DNA of 64,000 bases from Desmodus rotundus. Taxonomy: Eukaryota; Chordata; Mammalia; Chiroptera; Phyllostomidae. The position numbers were made by a program, and so were the translations under genes. The stretch lies in assembly GCF_022682495.2 (NCBI RefSeq), contig NC_071389.1, positions 185,055,556-185,119,555 on the forward strand. The letters are read 5' to 3'. This document shows, piece by piece, positions 1 to 11,867 of the stretch. The first letter of the stretch is position 1, and each line of letters begins with the position of its first letter. The notes below the pieces were generated by a model that saw only the letters and a list, made by a program, of their open reading frames with translations, was not told where the DNA came from and did no database searches.

Positions 1-139
1 CTTTGTAGGAGCAGGTGGGATAGAGGTACTCACAAAGGAAGAACAAGATGAAGACTACAGAGGCGGAAGGAAGATTGGCAGAGAGTGGTGTCACAGAGCC
101 ACATGCAAAGAGGGTCCCACAGGTTAAGTGAAGCAGTTT

Positions 140-385
140 TGTCAAGTAAGATAAAGACTTCATCCATTACATTTAGGAATAGCCAATCCTAAGAACCTAA
201 CTGAGATTTCAGGGCAATTAGTGGCATGGTTTTGGGGGAGTGACTGACAGATTTAAAAGTAAATCCAGGAAGAGTAGACACCTCTCTCCAGGAGGCTGAA
301 TGCGAAAGGGAGGAATTCTACTGTAACTAGAGGTAGACAAGGGATTAAGGGGGGTGGGGAGGCTTTTTCTATGACTTAATCATCG
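140..385 (-). mobile_element. L2 LINE fragment (antisense)
   Basis: The stretch with 'ggcatggttttgggggag', 'tccaggaagagtagac' and 'gggattaagg' follows the reverse complement of the L2 reverse transcriptase region. It is old and diverged, with no open frame. The first ~140 bases of the window are unassigned. Confidence 0.4.
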
Positions 386-977
386 GTATTTGAATTTCAT
401 CAGGATGATTATGTTTTTATCTCATGAGACACCTTGATGTTTATAGTGACAATAAAACAAATAAAATAATACCTTATTGTTGGTCATAAAACTGCTCACT
501 AAATTATAGCAAAACAACCAGAACATATTTTACAGATACAAATCTGAAGAGCCAGTAAGTGAAAATCTGTTATTGGTAGTATTTTTCTTCATAATTTATA
601 AAGAGGAAAGTTATAGGCAGGATAATGTTTTGAAATGCAAAGCATCTGACTCATAGTGGAGATGAAGAGCAGTGAATGACCCATGATAGAAATTTATCTT
701 ATTGTTTACATACAGGGCACAGAACATTCAAAACCAATAAAGCGTCAGTCATTTCAAAGCGAAACTACTTTAATGAGGTGAGTCATGGTGCCACCCAGGG
801 AAATGAATCAGGTGCCTACATGACCAATCTTCATCATAATTACAGATTTTATCCCCTTTTAAATTAAAACCAAAGTCAGGTAACAACTAATGTCTCTGTA
901 GAACAAATTCAGCCAAATGGAAATATACAAAGGCCTAAGAAAGACAATGAAAATAAAAATGGGATGCAGTTTTTCCA
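386..977. other. No recognised feature
   Basis: AT-rich sequence with no repeat, exon or RNA gene that I can recognise. The small ORF at 676..867 has no coding character. Confidence 0.4.
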
Positions 978-1071
978 GAGAGAAGGAAGGAAGCAAGGAA
1001 GGGAGGGAGGGAGGGAGGGAGGAAGGGAAAAGAAAAGAAAAGAAAAGAGAAGAAAGGAAGAAAGAGAGCCA
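978..1071. repeat. Purine-rich (GGAA/GGGA/AAAAG)n simple repeat
   Basis: One strand is almost purely A and G, moving from GGAA units through GGGA units to AAAAG units. Apparent ORFs on both strands here (Lys/Glu/Arg-rich one way, Ser/Leu/Phe-rich the other) are artefacts of the repeat. Confidence 0.9.
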
Positions 1072-1458
1072 TTACTTTGTGTTAATGCTGTGCCTGCTGG
1101 CCCCAAGCACTTTTAAATGCTGTTATCATGCCCTCTTTTCCAGCTGACTTTGGCACCTTCACACCATGGAATAACTCCAGTAGCTTTTTCTCAACATAAA
1201 AGTCTTAGATATTGTGCCCAAGGCTCCCACGGTTTTCTGCTCAGGCAGAAGAGTGAGAACATCCCTGTCTCCTCCCAGCCCCTTCACCTCTACCTTCCAT
1301 AGTCCTCGTAAATCCTATAAATTCTACATCTCAAATACCTCATTTCTCTTCTTCCCCAGAGCCACAGCCCAGATCTAAGCTGCCATTGACTCACTTATGC
1401 CAAGTCTCACTTCTACTGCCTTGCCCCCTCTGAGAGAAGCCACAGCATGGCTATAGTG

Positions 1459-2118
1459 AACTTGGACCAATGCATTCTGCTGCTTAAAACCTTGGGTGGT
1501 TTCCCACTAGGGCCACAGCAAGCCTGTCTGAGCTTCCATCCCTGCTCTGAGATAAGCAAAGAATGAGTCAGATTTCAGACCCGACTTCCCCTGGGTCAGG
1601 CTTTTTACACAGTGCAGAAACAGCAATACCCTTTCCCCTTAGAATGAAATCCAGGCTCTTTAAGATGGCTGTACAGACCTGAAGCTTGTCTCTGCCAACC
1701 TCGCGCTAATCTCTCACTCAGGCTCTCTGATCCTGCTGTCCTGGATCAGTTCCAGTTCCTTGAACAGAGCGTGCTCTCAGTTACTTCTTTGCCAAACTTC
1801 CTGCTGTTGGAAAAATCTTCTCTGTCCAGATAACTCCTGCTCGCTGTTTAGATCTTGACAGAAATATTACTTCCCCTCACAGGACTGCTCAGACCTCCTT
1901 GATTAGAGTCAGTTTTCTTGTCACACACACCCTAGACCACTTAACTGTGCCCCTGCATAGCACTCATTAGGACATAATGAAATTGGTGGCAGAATGTCTG
2001 TCTTCTCTGATAGACTCCTCACTCAATAAGGGCAGACCCCCACTATGTTATCTGTGTACAGTGACGTATCTGGCACATAGTAGATGCTCAATAAATATTT
2101 ATTGGCTGAATAAGTAAC
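1459..2118 (+). mobile_element. L2 LINE, 3' portion
   Basis: Recognised by the L2 landmarks in order: 'ctgcttaaaaccttgggtgg', 'tgaaatccaggctctttaa', 'ttccttgaaca', and the typical 3' end 'tggcacatagtagatgctca' followed by AATAAATATTTATTGG. This is an old, truncated, inactive copy. Confidence 0.8.
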
Positions 2119-2144
2119 TAAATGCACGGGAAAAGCCTGGAGTC

Positions 2145-2319
2145 CTTCTTGCAGCATGGTGGAACAGGTTTTGTCAGAAGATGTAGGTTCTAGTCCTAGC
2201 TTTACCACTAACTAATGAAGCAAGTTTCCTTAACCATTGTGAACCTACTTTCCTCATCTTTAAAATGGTCTTCATACTACTTTACCTACAAGATTGTCAA
2301 GAGACTGAAAGTAGGTGAT
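2145..2319 (+). mobile_element. MIR SINE
   Basis: The MIR core pattern is visible: 'tagtcctagctttaccact', then 'cctactttcctcatcttta' and 'aaatggtcttcatactac'. A younger VES SINE inserted directly at its right end. Confidence 0.65.
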
Positions 2320-2333
2320 AAGGGACAATATTT

Positions 2334-2572
2334 GATGATGATGATGATGATGATTTTAATCCTCACCCGAGGACATGCTAGCTGATTTTAGAGACGGGGG
2401 AGGGAGGGAGAAAAACATCAAAGTGAGAAATATTAATCAGTTACCTCCCATATGTGCCCCAACTGGGGACCGAACCTGCAACCGAGGCGGGTGCCCTGAC
2501 TGGAATTTAAACCCATGACGTTTTGATTTATGGGACAATGCTCCAGCCAACTGAGCCACACTGGCCAGGACA
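2334..2572 (-). mobile_element. VES-type tRNA-derived SINE with 14-bp target-site duplication
   Basis: The reverse complement of the bat VES head is at the right end ('tgagccacactggccagg'), with the B-box-like segment 'ggggaccgaacctgcaacc' inside. The left end carries (GAT)n at 2334..2354, which is the (ATC)n 3' tail of this antisense copy. The 14-bp direct repeat AAGGGACAATATTT at 2320..2333 and 2573..2586 is a perfect target-site duplication, so the element moved by L1-type target-primed insertion. Confidence 0.88.
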
Positions 2573-2586
2573 AAGGGACAATATTT

Positions 2587-2752
2587 ATTGATTGCCTGCC
2601 ATGTGCAAAGTCCTGTGCTAGGTCTGGCCACCTACATTATTGCAAGAGAAAAAAACGTGTCTCTGAAAGGTTATCATTTACCTAAGTATTACAGTATGTG
2701 ATGAAACAAGGACTGAAGTTCAAATGTCTCTGGTTCCGAAGGCTCTGCTTTC
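2587..2752 (-). mobile_element. MIR SINE (antisense, internally deleted)
   Basis: 'tattgattgcctgccatgtg' and 'aagtcctgtgctagg' match the reverse complement of the MIR 3' end. 'ggactgaagttcaaatgtct' matches the tRNA-like part. The middle is missing. Confidence 0.55.
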
Positions 2753-2759
2753 TTTTCCT

Positions 2760-3060
2760 TTCTCATTTTCATTCCCTTCTCACCATACTGCATTAACATC
2801 CATTTGACTAATTATTCAAGCCATAGGGCAAGCATTACTTGTTCTGTGAAACCACCTCTGACTTTTGTAGGCAGATTTATATGCCCTTGTCTCTGAGTTC
2901 ACATTATACTAATGTAATAACATTAGATTTTAATTATTTGCTTACCACAAAGTTTTCCAGAGAAAGGACCATGTCTTTTCATTATTGTATACCCTATATC
3001 TCCCCTGGGTGTTAGTATTTTGTAAGTACTGAATGAGTATTTGTTAAATAAATGAATGAA
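2760..3060 (+). mobile_element. L2 LINE 3' end
   Basis: 'tgaaaccacctctgactttt', 'agaaaggaccatgtctttt' and the terminal 'gaatgagtatttgttaaata' with AATGAATGAA reproduce the L2 3' untranslated end. Confidence 0.75.
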
Positions 3061-4645
3061 CTTTATCTAGTATTATTAATAAATTTGGTAATATAACTTG
3101 TTTAATTCTGTGTATAGTTTTATATTTATTTTTCACCAACTATAATTAAGGTCTCAACGACAATGGCTCATATGCTTGAGGTTGCTGAGATGGTATAATG
3201 AACATATGACACCAGCTCTCATCCAATAATAAACATCTGGTTTTAGATAAATATATTAAAGATAAATTTTAAAGACTAGCTAATAATTTCCTGAAAGGCA
3301 ATATGTCAAATACGAGGAATGAGGAAATGGTTCGGGTTCATTTCAAGTTTGATATTTTGGTCTTAATTTTCTATATGGCAACTTCAGGGAACAAATATAT
3401 TGTTAGTACATAGCAAACTACTTAGCTTACAGACTTGACATAGTATTTATAATTAATAGTAGAAACAAAACCCAGTTACAAATTAATGGCCTACAGCACA
3501 TCGATGGATTAGGAGACTAAAATAGAACTGAAGGTTTCCTTTCCATTTAAATGAAAATAAGAACTATTTACTTGATAATTCAAATCAAGAAAAAATATAA
3601 AAAACACTTTGAACTTATGTACTATATGATGTAAATTCTTCTAAGACAACAGCTTGTCAGAATGCTAATTGTTAGGAACTGAGATTTGTTTAGTTAACAA
3701 TGCTTCCTTTCACATGTGCTATGGGCTTTCTAGAAGGAAATCTGAAATCTATTATTAGTCAACTCTTGATTATCTGAGTTAATAAAGAGAAACCAGACAT
3801 CTGTGCTAACCGAAACAGCATAGACATACAATAGACTTGTTTCGGGCCTAAAAGGGTGGATAATACTAAAATTACATCCTTGACTCTGGAACAAATGTTG
3901 CTTCTTCGCAGCATATTTGGCTTCCTACTATATGCCATTGGTTTTTCTAAGGAAGGAGAGCAATGCTTTGGAAAACCCGCAAACCCACGCAGGTGAGAGG
4001 TCACTCTCGATCCTGTGAACTGCTTCCCAGAGGTGAGAATTCTGTCAGTGGTATCCACGCTGCACATTGGATTTGGATCATTACTAATATGTTAAAAGGT
4101 CTTGTTCTCAAGGCTCCAGGTCCTAATAGGATATTTTCAAGCTCACACATGGCTAGTGCAGGAGCTAGAAAAAGCAGTGGTGGAAGAAAGGTAGTTCTGG
4201 GGAAGAAGACACTTGCTTTGACCTTGCAAAAGAACAGAGATCCCTAAAGTTTTTCCTGTCATTTAAAAAATTAAGCCTTAGACATCGGTCCACTAAAATA
4301 AACAGGGGAAGGAAATTAGTGCACATTGCAGATATGATGCTTTCTAGAGCGATACAAATAATTTTGGCAATGCTGGGTCAACTACTCTATAATTATCTAA
4401 GAAAACTGAAGAGCTTCCCAATGTAAATAACTGCTATCTTTTCATCTGTGAAATGAGATCAATTATGTAACAAAAAATTTACATTAAAGGTGGCATTTCT
4501 CTCTGAGGCATTTTAGGAAATGACCAGTGAAAGGTGGGCTCCATGGCTCAGAAGAAAGCAATAGAGTTAAGAGGAAAGCTGGTCTGGCCTTACTGTGTAG
4601 ATGGAAATAGGCACACAGTAGGTGACAGAAGTCCAGCCAAGCAAA
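3061..4645. other. No recognised repeat or gene
   Basis: AT-rich unique-looking sequence. The plus ORF at 3963..4247 (94 codons) contains a donor-like CACGCAG|GTGAGA, but it has no convincing acceptor and lies opposite to exons A and B. I do not call a gene. Confidence 0.4.
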
Positions 4646-4649
4646 TGTT

Positions 4650-5240
4650 CAGTTACTCAGTCACTTACCACTTATTGGGCATCTATTGTATTCTAGGTGC
4701 TGGGGTACATCTTCATTGAGAAAGGGTCCCTGCATTTAAGGAGCTCACAGATACATAACCAAATATTTTTATATAAAATAATTAATAGTACAAGTGTGTG
4801 AAGAGTGCAGAGGGAGGCACAGGGACAAAAGACTTTCTGGAGCTACAGAGGGTTCCAGCAAGGCGATGATCTTTAGCCAAATTTCATAAAAGAACTGAAG
4901 TTTACCAGTTAAATTAGACAGAGAGGCAGTCCAAACTGATGGAAGCATATTCAAAATCAGGAACCATGAACTCCAAGGACAATGTACTCAGGGGTACATG
5001 GGGGATTTGGGTGGAAGTAAAGAGAAAGTTACAGCCAGATTATCAGGGACTTTGTTGGGTGTGCTAAGGCATTCGGGCACTCTTGTGCAGACAGAGACAA
5101 GGCATAGGGGCTGTAAAGCAGTGGAGCAGCACGATCAGCTATCTGCTCGAGAAAACTACCCCTGCTGGCTTTGAGAAAAAGCCAGGTCCTGAAGGAGGGA
5201 GGCCCAGTTGGGAAGCATCAATCAGTTACGGATTTCAAGT
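4650..5240 (-). mobile_element. L2 LINE (antisense)
   Basis: Begins with the reverse complement of the L2 3' end ('cttattgggcatctattgta', 'ttctaggtgctggggtacat', 'aaggagctcacagat'). It continues through the antisense body ('tgtgctaaggcattcgggca', 'agcagtggagcagcacgatc'). Confidence 0.7.
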
Positions 5241-5536
5241 CTGTACGTCCTAATGTAGTTTCTTACCATCGGGTTTGTCTTAAGATTTCCACCTAGAGCT
5301 TTAGTTTCCCAACTTAGTACCTATTAAAAACAGTGGGATGGATATGCAAAAGTGCATTAACTGAGCTGGGCTTGGGGGCGTGGGGTGAAGGAGACACTTT
5401 TCAAATTCTTCTCTCTTGATTTGGTCTGTACTCTCAGTGACGGCAAGCGACCAGTGCTGATCAGGGAGGTTCCTTAGGTGAAAGCATGTAGAGAGAAAGT
5501 CTCCCTTCCTGCCAAATCAGGTGAACATTAGACAGT

Positions 5537-6090
5537 GTGTTCATTTTCTATCTCTGCGTAACAAGTTACAATAAACTTAGTGGCTTCCAACAACATCTTC
5601 TATTATCTCACAGAGCTGGGAGTCTGGGCATGTCTTAACTGGCTCTTCCACGAGGGATAGTCTCATCTAGCTGCCATGCAGGTGTCAGCCAGACCGGGAA
5701 CCTCCCGGAGCCTCAGGGGGTGGCCCCCCGCACTGGTGGTGGTTGGCTTACCTCCCCATATCCAGCCATGGAGACAGAGTCTGCTGCTTCGGGTTGCTAA
5801 CTGCAAGACCCCCATTTAAAGGAATCACTTGTTTATTTCAAGCCACAGAAGATAATCTCTCTTTTGAGTAACTTAAAGTAATTAAAGACCTTGATTACAC
5901 CCTCTGAATTCCTTTACCTTTGCCATTATGTGTGGTGGCTATGCAAGTGATGCCACATCACCTTTGCCATTGGCTAGTAGCAAATGACAGTTCCCCCACA
6001 CACTCAAAGGGGGAGGGAGGGGATTCACGCAGAGGCATGGATACAGGAGGGTGTGAATCATGGGTCCATCTTAGACTTCTGCCTATCACA
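5537..6090 (-). mobile_element. ERVL-MaLR LTR, MLT1-like (antisense)
   Basis: 'tctgcgtaacaagttacaat' and 'cttagtggcttccaacaaca' are the reverse complement of an MLT1-type LTR 3' end. The other end, 'cttagacttctgcctatcac', is the antisense of the LTR start. It is an ancient solo LTR with no proviral genes attached. Confidence 0.65.
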
Positions 6091-6459
6091 GATGCCAAGC
6101 AAGAGTCAAGTGGAAAAGTTGAAATCACTACAGCCCAGAGCCAGGCAGACAGGGGGCAATCGGGTTATCACGCAGGGAGGAGGTTAACTAGGGGACTGTC
6201 GGGAACAGGTTCTGTCCTGGGCTGGCTCACTGTGGCATGACGCATGAAAGAAAAGCCTGCTCAGCCCAGGTGGACACCACACAATATGCCAGCCCAACAT
6301 TGACAGTTGTGATAGAAAGGAGGGGTGGGGGGTGGGAGGAATGATCTCCCAAAAGAAGACTGTAGAGATAGAAGATGTAAACAGAGGAAAAGGTGAGGCA
6401 GTTTGGAAACTGTTTGCAACTGAGGGAAGCACAGACCTGGAAATACCAAGCTTTTTCAT

Positions 6460-6828
6460 ATATATCCATATACGAGATATGTATATCTCTATATATCTAT
6501 ATATGTCTATATATATCTATATATGTCTATATATGTCTATGTATGTTTATATATCTATATATCTATATAATGTCTATATATCTATATATCTATATACGTT
6601 TATATCTCTATATATCTATATATGTCTATATATCTAAATATCTATATATGTCTATATATGTCTATGTATGTTTATATATCTATATGTCTATATATCTATA
6701 TATGTTTATATCTATATATCTCTATATGTCTATATATCTATATATCTATATATGTCTCTATATGTGTATATAGCTATATATGTCTCTCTCTATATGTATA
6801 TATATGTCTCTATATATGGATATATATA
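6460..6828. repeat. TATA/TCTA satellite with ~125-bp higher-order unit
   Basis: About 370 bp of TATATCTA, TATATGTC and TATGTTTA variants. The block containing 'tctatatatgtctatgtatg' recurs with an offset of 125 bp (first TCTATGTATG at 6536, second at 6661), so there is a longer repeat on top of the short motif. The Tyr/Ile/Cys-rich ORFs across it in several frames are artefacts. Confidence 0.9.
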
Positions 6829-8309
6829 TTCAGCTTTTCTTTCACCATTTTACATTTAGCTCTAATGATCATTCATACATCACAGATATAAGTGAAAACA
6901 GGGAGATTTTTCAAGAGCTATAAGCAGTCTGATAGAGAAGATCAGGAGAGAGGAACTATCGAGCAAACCAAAGCAGACAAGATAATTAGGGAGAAGATAT
7001 ATGCAGCACTGAATTTGAATTGCAAAGAAAATTTCAGCTAACAAAGCAGTTATATTTTCACACAAATTAACAGAAGGTAAAAGCAAGAGAAAATTGAGTT
7101 AATAAAAGATTAGATTAGAAAAAAAAGACTTAGAACACAAACGCTTCAAAGTGGTTCCTCTCCCGCCTCTGCTGTTCACTTCGGACGGATCAGCACGTGC
7201 AGAAGTCTGGCTCTCCCCAGCAGGGACGCAACTTTCAGGTTTTGCCCCCCTCCCACCCCAGGACACAGAAAACTCGGGCACAGAACAAATGGAAAGTCCA
7301 GCTCTGCTCATCCGCAGGTTGGCCTGCCTGTTCCCAGCAACTTTGTAGATTTAAAAACCGGTCCAGCCGGTCTCCTGGCTGGACTTCCAGCCCCTGACTG
7401 CTCTACATTTCTTCTGAATTCTTAAGGCCTGGGCTCTGCGCTCTGCCCAGGAATAACAGCAATACCCATCGTCCTAATGGTCACAGTTACTAAGCATTTG
7501 TAAAACCACATTGATTAAGCATGTGTCATGTTCATGCACTTTTTATTAGAGTGGTACTGGCTCAGAGTCATAGGGATAGTATTTTTTAAAAAAGGTATTA
7601 ATATGTTTCCATTCTTAAGTTGAGTTCTATTGGAAACCTGTCTTCCCCTAGGTCTACACTGGAGACTTAATGATTGGAAGAGGCAGAAAACAAGCTTCTG
7701 AGAAATTGTAATGAGAAGGAGAGGGAAATAGTTCTGCATGGGCGTCCTAAACTTTCCTTTCTGGGCTTTTGCCTGCAGCGGTTATAGTGAAGTAAACAGG
7801 TGATAGGAAAACATAAGGAAAGAGGGACCCAGGCTCCAAATCCCAGTGAGATTCTAGGCATGGCCACTTCTGAGTAAACTTGGTGGGGCCACACGGTATG
7901 GACTAGCAAGGTCTTGAGGATGAATTTCTCTGAGCCTTGCATATTTTCCTTAATTATGAATGAGACCCAGAGATTCCTATGGCCTCCAGAAGGGGTCCTC
8001 AGGGATTAGGGTGGACAGAGGCAGATGTGGCAGACTAGAGAGCCCACCTTACCAATGGCAGGAAAGGTGAAGTGAGCCAGCCAAAAAGAGCTGGCTCTAG
8101 CCAGACCCACCCCCTACTATCCTTTCTTCCATGCTGACCTCAGGCTCCACACACTAACCATTTGCCAGAACTTTAAACAAAAAGCTAATTCAAACTTTCT
8201 GCACTCTCCTTAATTGTCTGATCTTTGCCCTCATTGGTCACTCTCCAAGGAAGACTTTGATTTTAGTTCACAGAAAAAAGAAAAAAAAAAAAGGAGACGT
8301 CAGACAGTA
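6829..8309. other. Mostly unassigned sequence with a short GC-rich patch
   Basis: 7150..7400 is GC-richer than its surroundings, but it shows no splice-bounded open frame. A run of 16-18 A's with one G lies at 8275..8292. No repeat family was recognised with confidence. Confidence 0.35.
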
Positions 8310-8455
8310 AAAGGAAATTAGATGATTTCTCTCTGCTTACAAACCTGCCAATGAATTCTCATTGCTCTTAAGGCTTTATCTCAGGATACAGACCGAAATC
8401 CTGAACACCACTTACAAGGCATGGCACAACTGGACTTCTACTCCCTCTGTGGCCT
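8310..8455 (+). mobile_element. L2 LINE fragment
   Basis: 'caatgaattctcattgctct', 'gaaatcctgaacacca' and 'acaaggcatggcacaactgg' follow the L2 3' coding/UTR region. The sequence to the right (8456..8640) does not continue L2. Confidence 0.5.
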
Positions 8456-9779
8456 CGGTATGGCCGTATTTGGACAAATAAATTTGTTTCTCCTCTGCAA
8501 GCTTTGCAGAGGCCCACGTGAGATCAGTCCACTCTCAGACACTCTCACGGCACCGTGGACTTTCTCATAATGCCGCACTCTGAGTAAATATACCGATTGT
8601 ATGCTGCCCAAATAAACCCACAGTCTTATTTCAACTGATTTCACTCAGAATAACAAGTTCCCACCAGATTGTATGTGCTAACTCAATCACATTACTCCAA
8701 CATCTAACTATGTAACATATTTGCATATTTTTAAGTATTGAAAAACAGTGCACATTTTCTTTTTTTGTGAAGCATTTACTAACCTCTGTCTTGCCTTCTG
8801 TGTGATGTACAATGTGCACAGAAAGGCATTGAAGAAGAGTCACATGATACCAGAGGGGGACCAGGAAAAGGAGGCATGGAAGAGGCATTTCACAACTTAT
8901 CAAGAACTGATAAGAATATATTTTTACTATTATGAATATGTATGATATTTGGTATAAAAACGCTTTACTTTTGGCTATCTAAAGCTTAGTCAATTTAAAG
9001 TACTGAATATGACAATAAATAATTCAGGTAATTTATTTATTGCACATTATTTTTTTAAAAACCTAAACCTTGAAGACATAATTAATTACACATTATTCTC
9101 ACTAATCCTTAACTTCCTCCGTATCAGCTCACCCTGAATCTGAACTTGGAGCTTAAAGATCATCTCAGCACCTGGCTTTGGCCTTCCTGCTGGCTGAAGA
9201 CCAAAGTGCCCCTCAGCTGCCTGCACCCAGTGGCTGCTGGAATAACACCGTCCCAGCTTCAGGAGGTCTATTTCTGGTCCGTGCGAACTAATTAAAAAGA
9301 AGGCCTTCATTTGCCTTTCTGGCAGTCCCCAAGCAGTGTGAAAGGTCCACTCCACCTTCTCAGTTATAATTTTAGTTCTTTTCTGATGTTTCTTCTTCCT
9401 TTTCAGAAAAGCATCCTATGCTGCTAAGCACTGAAAAGCTTTTGTTTTTGTTATTGCTCCTATTTAGAAAGAAGTACTTTTCCACTACCCTTTTTAGATC
9501 TTCCCTCTCCCATCAGTTTTCTTCCACAGGAGGTGATGGTTTGAAACTACTAACGAGACTGGAGATAATTATTTAAGCCAGAAGAGTTAAATTCCTTAGC
9601 AGGTGCCCAAAGGTGCTAGCTAACAAAATTCTTGATATACATAGAGCTTTCTGGAAACAACTTTCCATGAGGAGGAAGCATCTTTTATTACTGGTGATCC
9701 TCAGCTTCTTTTCCTTCAGTAATTCACAACACACCTCTCTGGGACATTTTCATTGAGGAACTCAGAACTCCTAAGTCCC
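8456..9779. other. No assigned feature
   Basis: 8456..8640 contains two AATAAA signals and a moderately GC-rich body that could be a fragment of an LTR, but I cannot name a family. The minus ORF at 9086..9355 (89 codons) has no acceptor with a pyrimidine tract, so I do not call it an exon. Confidence 0.3.
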
Positions 9780-10140
9780 TCATTGTGGGCTAAAGCACTG
9801 TTTTTCAGTCTTTAAAGCTGATGCCCTTTACTTTGATACCCTTTACTTCCTTCCACCCTACTCTATCCCACTAACAACAAAAAAATAAAATCATTGTCTC
9901 AACTATCTACTCAGCTTATCTACTTGGATATCCAACAGTGTTTCAAATTAAAAAGTCCAAAACCGAGCTTCCTCATTTCAACTAATATCAAGTCCATCCT
10001 TTTACAGGTAGAACAGGCCAAAAATCTTGAGTCACATCTCTGGTGTCTTTCATTTTCTCATACCCTACAACTCAATCTATCCAAAAAAATGTTCCCTCTA
10101 CCTTTAAAATAGATCCAGAATTCTACCACCTCTATTTAAA
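9780..10140 (+). mobile_element. L2 LINE fragment
   Basis: 'tggatatccaacagtgtttc', 'aaaagtccaaaaccgagctt', 'caggccaaaaatcttgagtc' and 'tagatccagaattctaccac' are in L2 order and sense orientation. It stops abruptly at a poly(A)-like stretch where the GC-rich block begins. Confidence 0.7.
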
Positions 10141-10145
10141 AAAAC

Positions 10146-11595
10146 TGTTACCGGAGGGAAAAGAACATTTTGGCAACCACTAGGGGTAACCAATAGACGG
10201 AAATACTTTATCGGCTAGGCTCTCAGGTCATGAGAGCTCACATGAGAAGGAGATGCAAGGTGGTCAGGATGAGAGTGGGCCCATGAGGGATGACCCTGAA
10301 TGGAACACCACTCTTGGGAGGCCCTTCGCATCCAGGGAACAACATGAGAGGTCTTGGAACTATAACGGGATAGGTCGGAGCAGAACTCACTGGAAAGCAA
10401 GGGACCCCAATTTGGGCGGGGGACCCCCAAATCCAGCACAGAGACTGTTCCCCTTCTTGCCAGGAAAGGCAGGAGGTGCAAAGGGTGCCAAGGTAGCAGA
10501 TTAAAGCAGTTGCCTTCTGAAGGGAGGAGCTGCCTGAAAAAGGGGAAGCGCCCAAGGCAGAAGGCTTGTAGTGTAAACACGGCAGTTCACAGGAGGTGGG
10601 GCAGAGAGCTCCTCAAATTGAAACCAGAGCTGGGGCTCAATAGCCCACACACAGCCTTGGGGCTACTAGCTTGTGACACAGACTACTCAGTGCTTGTGTG
10701 AGCTGTGGAGGCTGGATGACCTGCCCGGGGTGACTGGAGGCTTCTGCCCAAGCCTGGACAAGTGGGCAAAGACAAACATGGCCATTGGTTAAAAAGCTGG
10801 ACAATCCCACTGGCTTCTGAAGTGCATGGGACTCCAGCAGAGGAGACATTTTAAACAAGAGGCGGGGAGAAATCAGCTCTGGCTTTTGGCTCTGGGTGCA
10901 GCCTCTTGGCTCTCTCTTGGCTCTTGGCTCTTGGCTCTTGGCTCTTGGCTCGTGCAGTTTTCGCTTGGGACTTTTGGTCGCAGGTGTGCTTGGGTGCTCT
11001 GGTCTCTAGCCCTTGCTCCCCACATGGACAGAAGCACTTGTGGGGCCAGCAGATGCCAGGCCCACCAGGGCCTTGGGCCCCACATAGTTGCAAGCCCACT
11101 CCTGGAGTCAGGGTCCCATGCAGGGACATGTGCCTCCCTGAGCTCTAGTCTCTGCAACACTGTGACCCAGTGCAGCACGGCATGTGGCTCCTGGTCTGCT
11201 ACATGGAGTCTCAGAGCCGCACCCTATCTGATCCTGAAGGAGAGAGCTACTGTGAGAAGACAGCGACTCTGAAAACCACGAGGGCACGTTGCAGAGAGGA
11301 TGGAGATCCTTTTGCATGACCAACTTAAGGACAGATAAGGAAATGGGGAACTTCTGGGCATGGTTTTGGCTTATAGACTTCTGGGGAGCAAGAGAGGTTC
11401 TGGGTCTCAGTGGGGACAGGGGCTCAGAGCAGGAGTGCTCTCAGCCTCCCGCCCCCCATTGGAACCCTGTTAATAAAAGCCCATTTCTTTCAACACAGAT
11501 CTTTGGGTCATGTATCAAGGCAACAAGCAGCCAAATCCTACTTCAAGGAAGAGTGGAACAAAGTGTAGAAGAGGTAGACTCAGGTAAAGTTCATC
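10146..11595 (+). mobile_element. Unassigned GC-rich block, possible LTR retroelement
   Basis: A GC-rich block of about 1.4 kb replaces the expected continuation of the L2 to its left. It starts TGTTACCGG after an A-run and contains tandem CTCTTGG units (10916..10950). Near its right end is GTTAATAAAAGCCCATTTC, a polyadenylation-signal arrangement like that of many retroviral LTRs. ORFs up to 148 codons lie on both strands and resemble no protein I know. No primer-binding site, clear TG...CA ends or target duplication could be fixed, so the class is tentative. Confidence 0.3.
10916..10950. repeat. (CTCTTGG)n short tandem array
   Basis: Several consecutive 7-bp CTCTTGG units, lying inside the GC-rich block at 10146..11595. 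Similar short tandem arrays are common in the U3 part of LTRs. Confidence 0.85.
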
Positions 11596-11867
11596 TGTTT
11601 CATAATTTGTTGAATAAATGGAAAGATTAATTTACATGTTTTGAATGGAGATTGATGTAGAAATAAATATGGTTCTTTATATCAAATAATTCTTCTAAAA
11701 ACTACTTATTTAACTACAGTAGTTAAGAGTAGTTTGTATGGGGAGAGGCTCACTCAGGTGCTCACTCCCATGGTCTTAAGATCCTGTGATCCTGTGACCG
11801 ATAATTATCATCATTCCTGGATTCACGTGCATCCCCCTCCCTTAATCTACCTCCTATCATTTCAGTC

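Noticed and set aside
909..1147. Lys/Glu/Arg-rich and Ser/Leu/Phe-rich overlapping ORFs
   Set aside because: They overlap the purine-rich simple repeat; no start context or family.
3953..3991. Possible 39-nt plus-strand exon between TTTTTCTAAG and CACGCAG|GTGAGA
   Set aside because: Too short to judge, on the opposite strand to the supported exons, and not part of any recognisable frame.
6393..6891. Overlapping ORFs of up to 126 codons rich in Tyr, Ile and Cys
   Set aside because: They read through the TATA/TCTA satellite in more than one frame; the composition is dictated by the repeat.
9086..9355. 89-codon minus ORF on the host-gene strand with a donor-like CAGG|GTGAGC
   Set aside because: The upstream side is purine-rich with no plausible acceptor tract, so it does not make an exon.
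10215..11272. Several overlapping ORFs of 80-148 codons on both strands
   Set aside because: Open frames are expected by chance in the GC-rich block, and none resembles a known protein.
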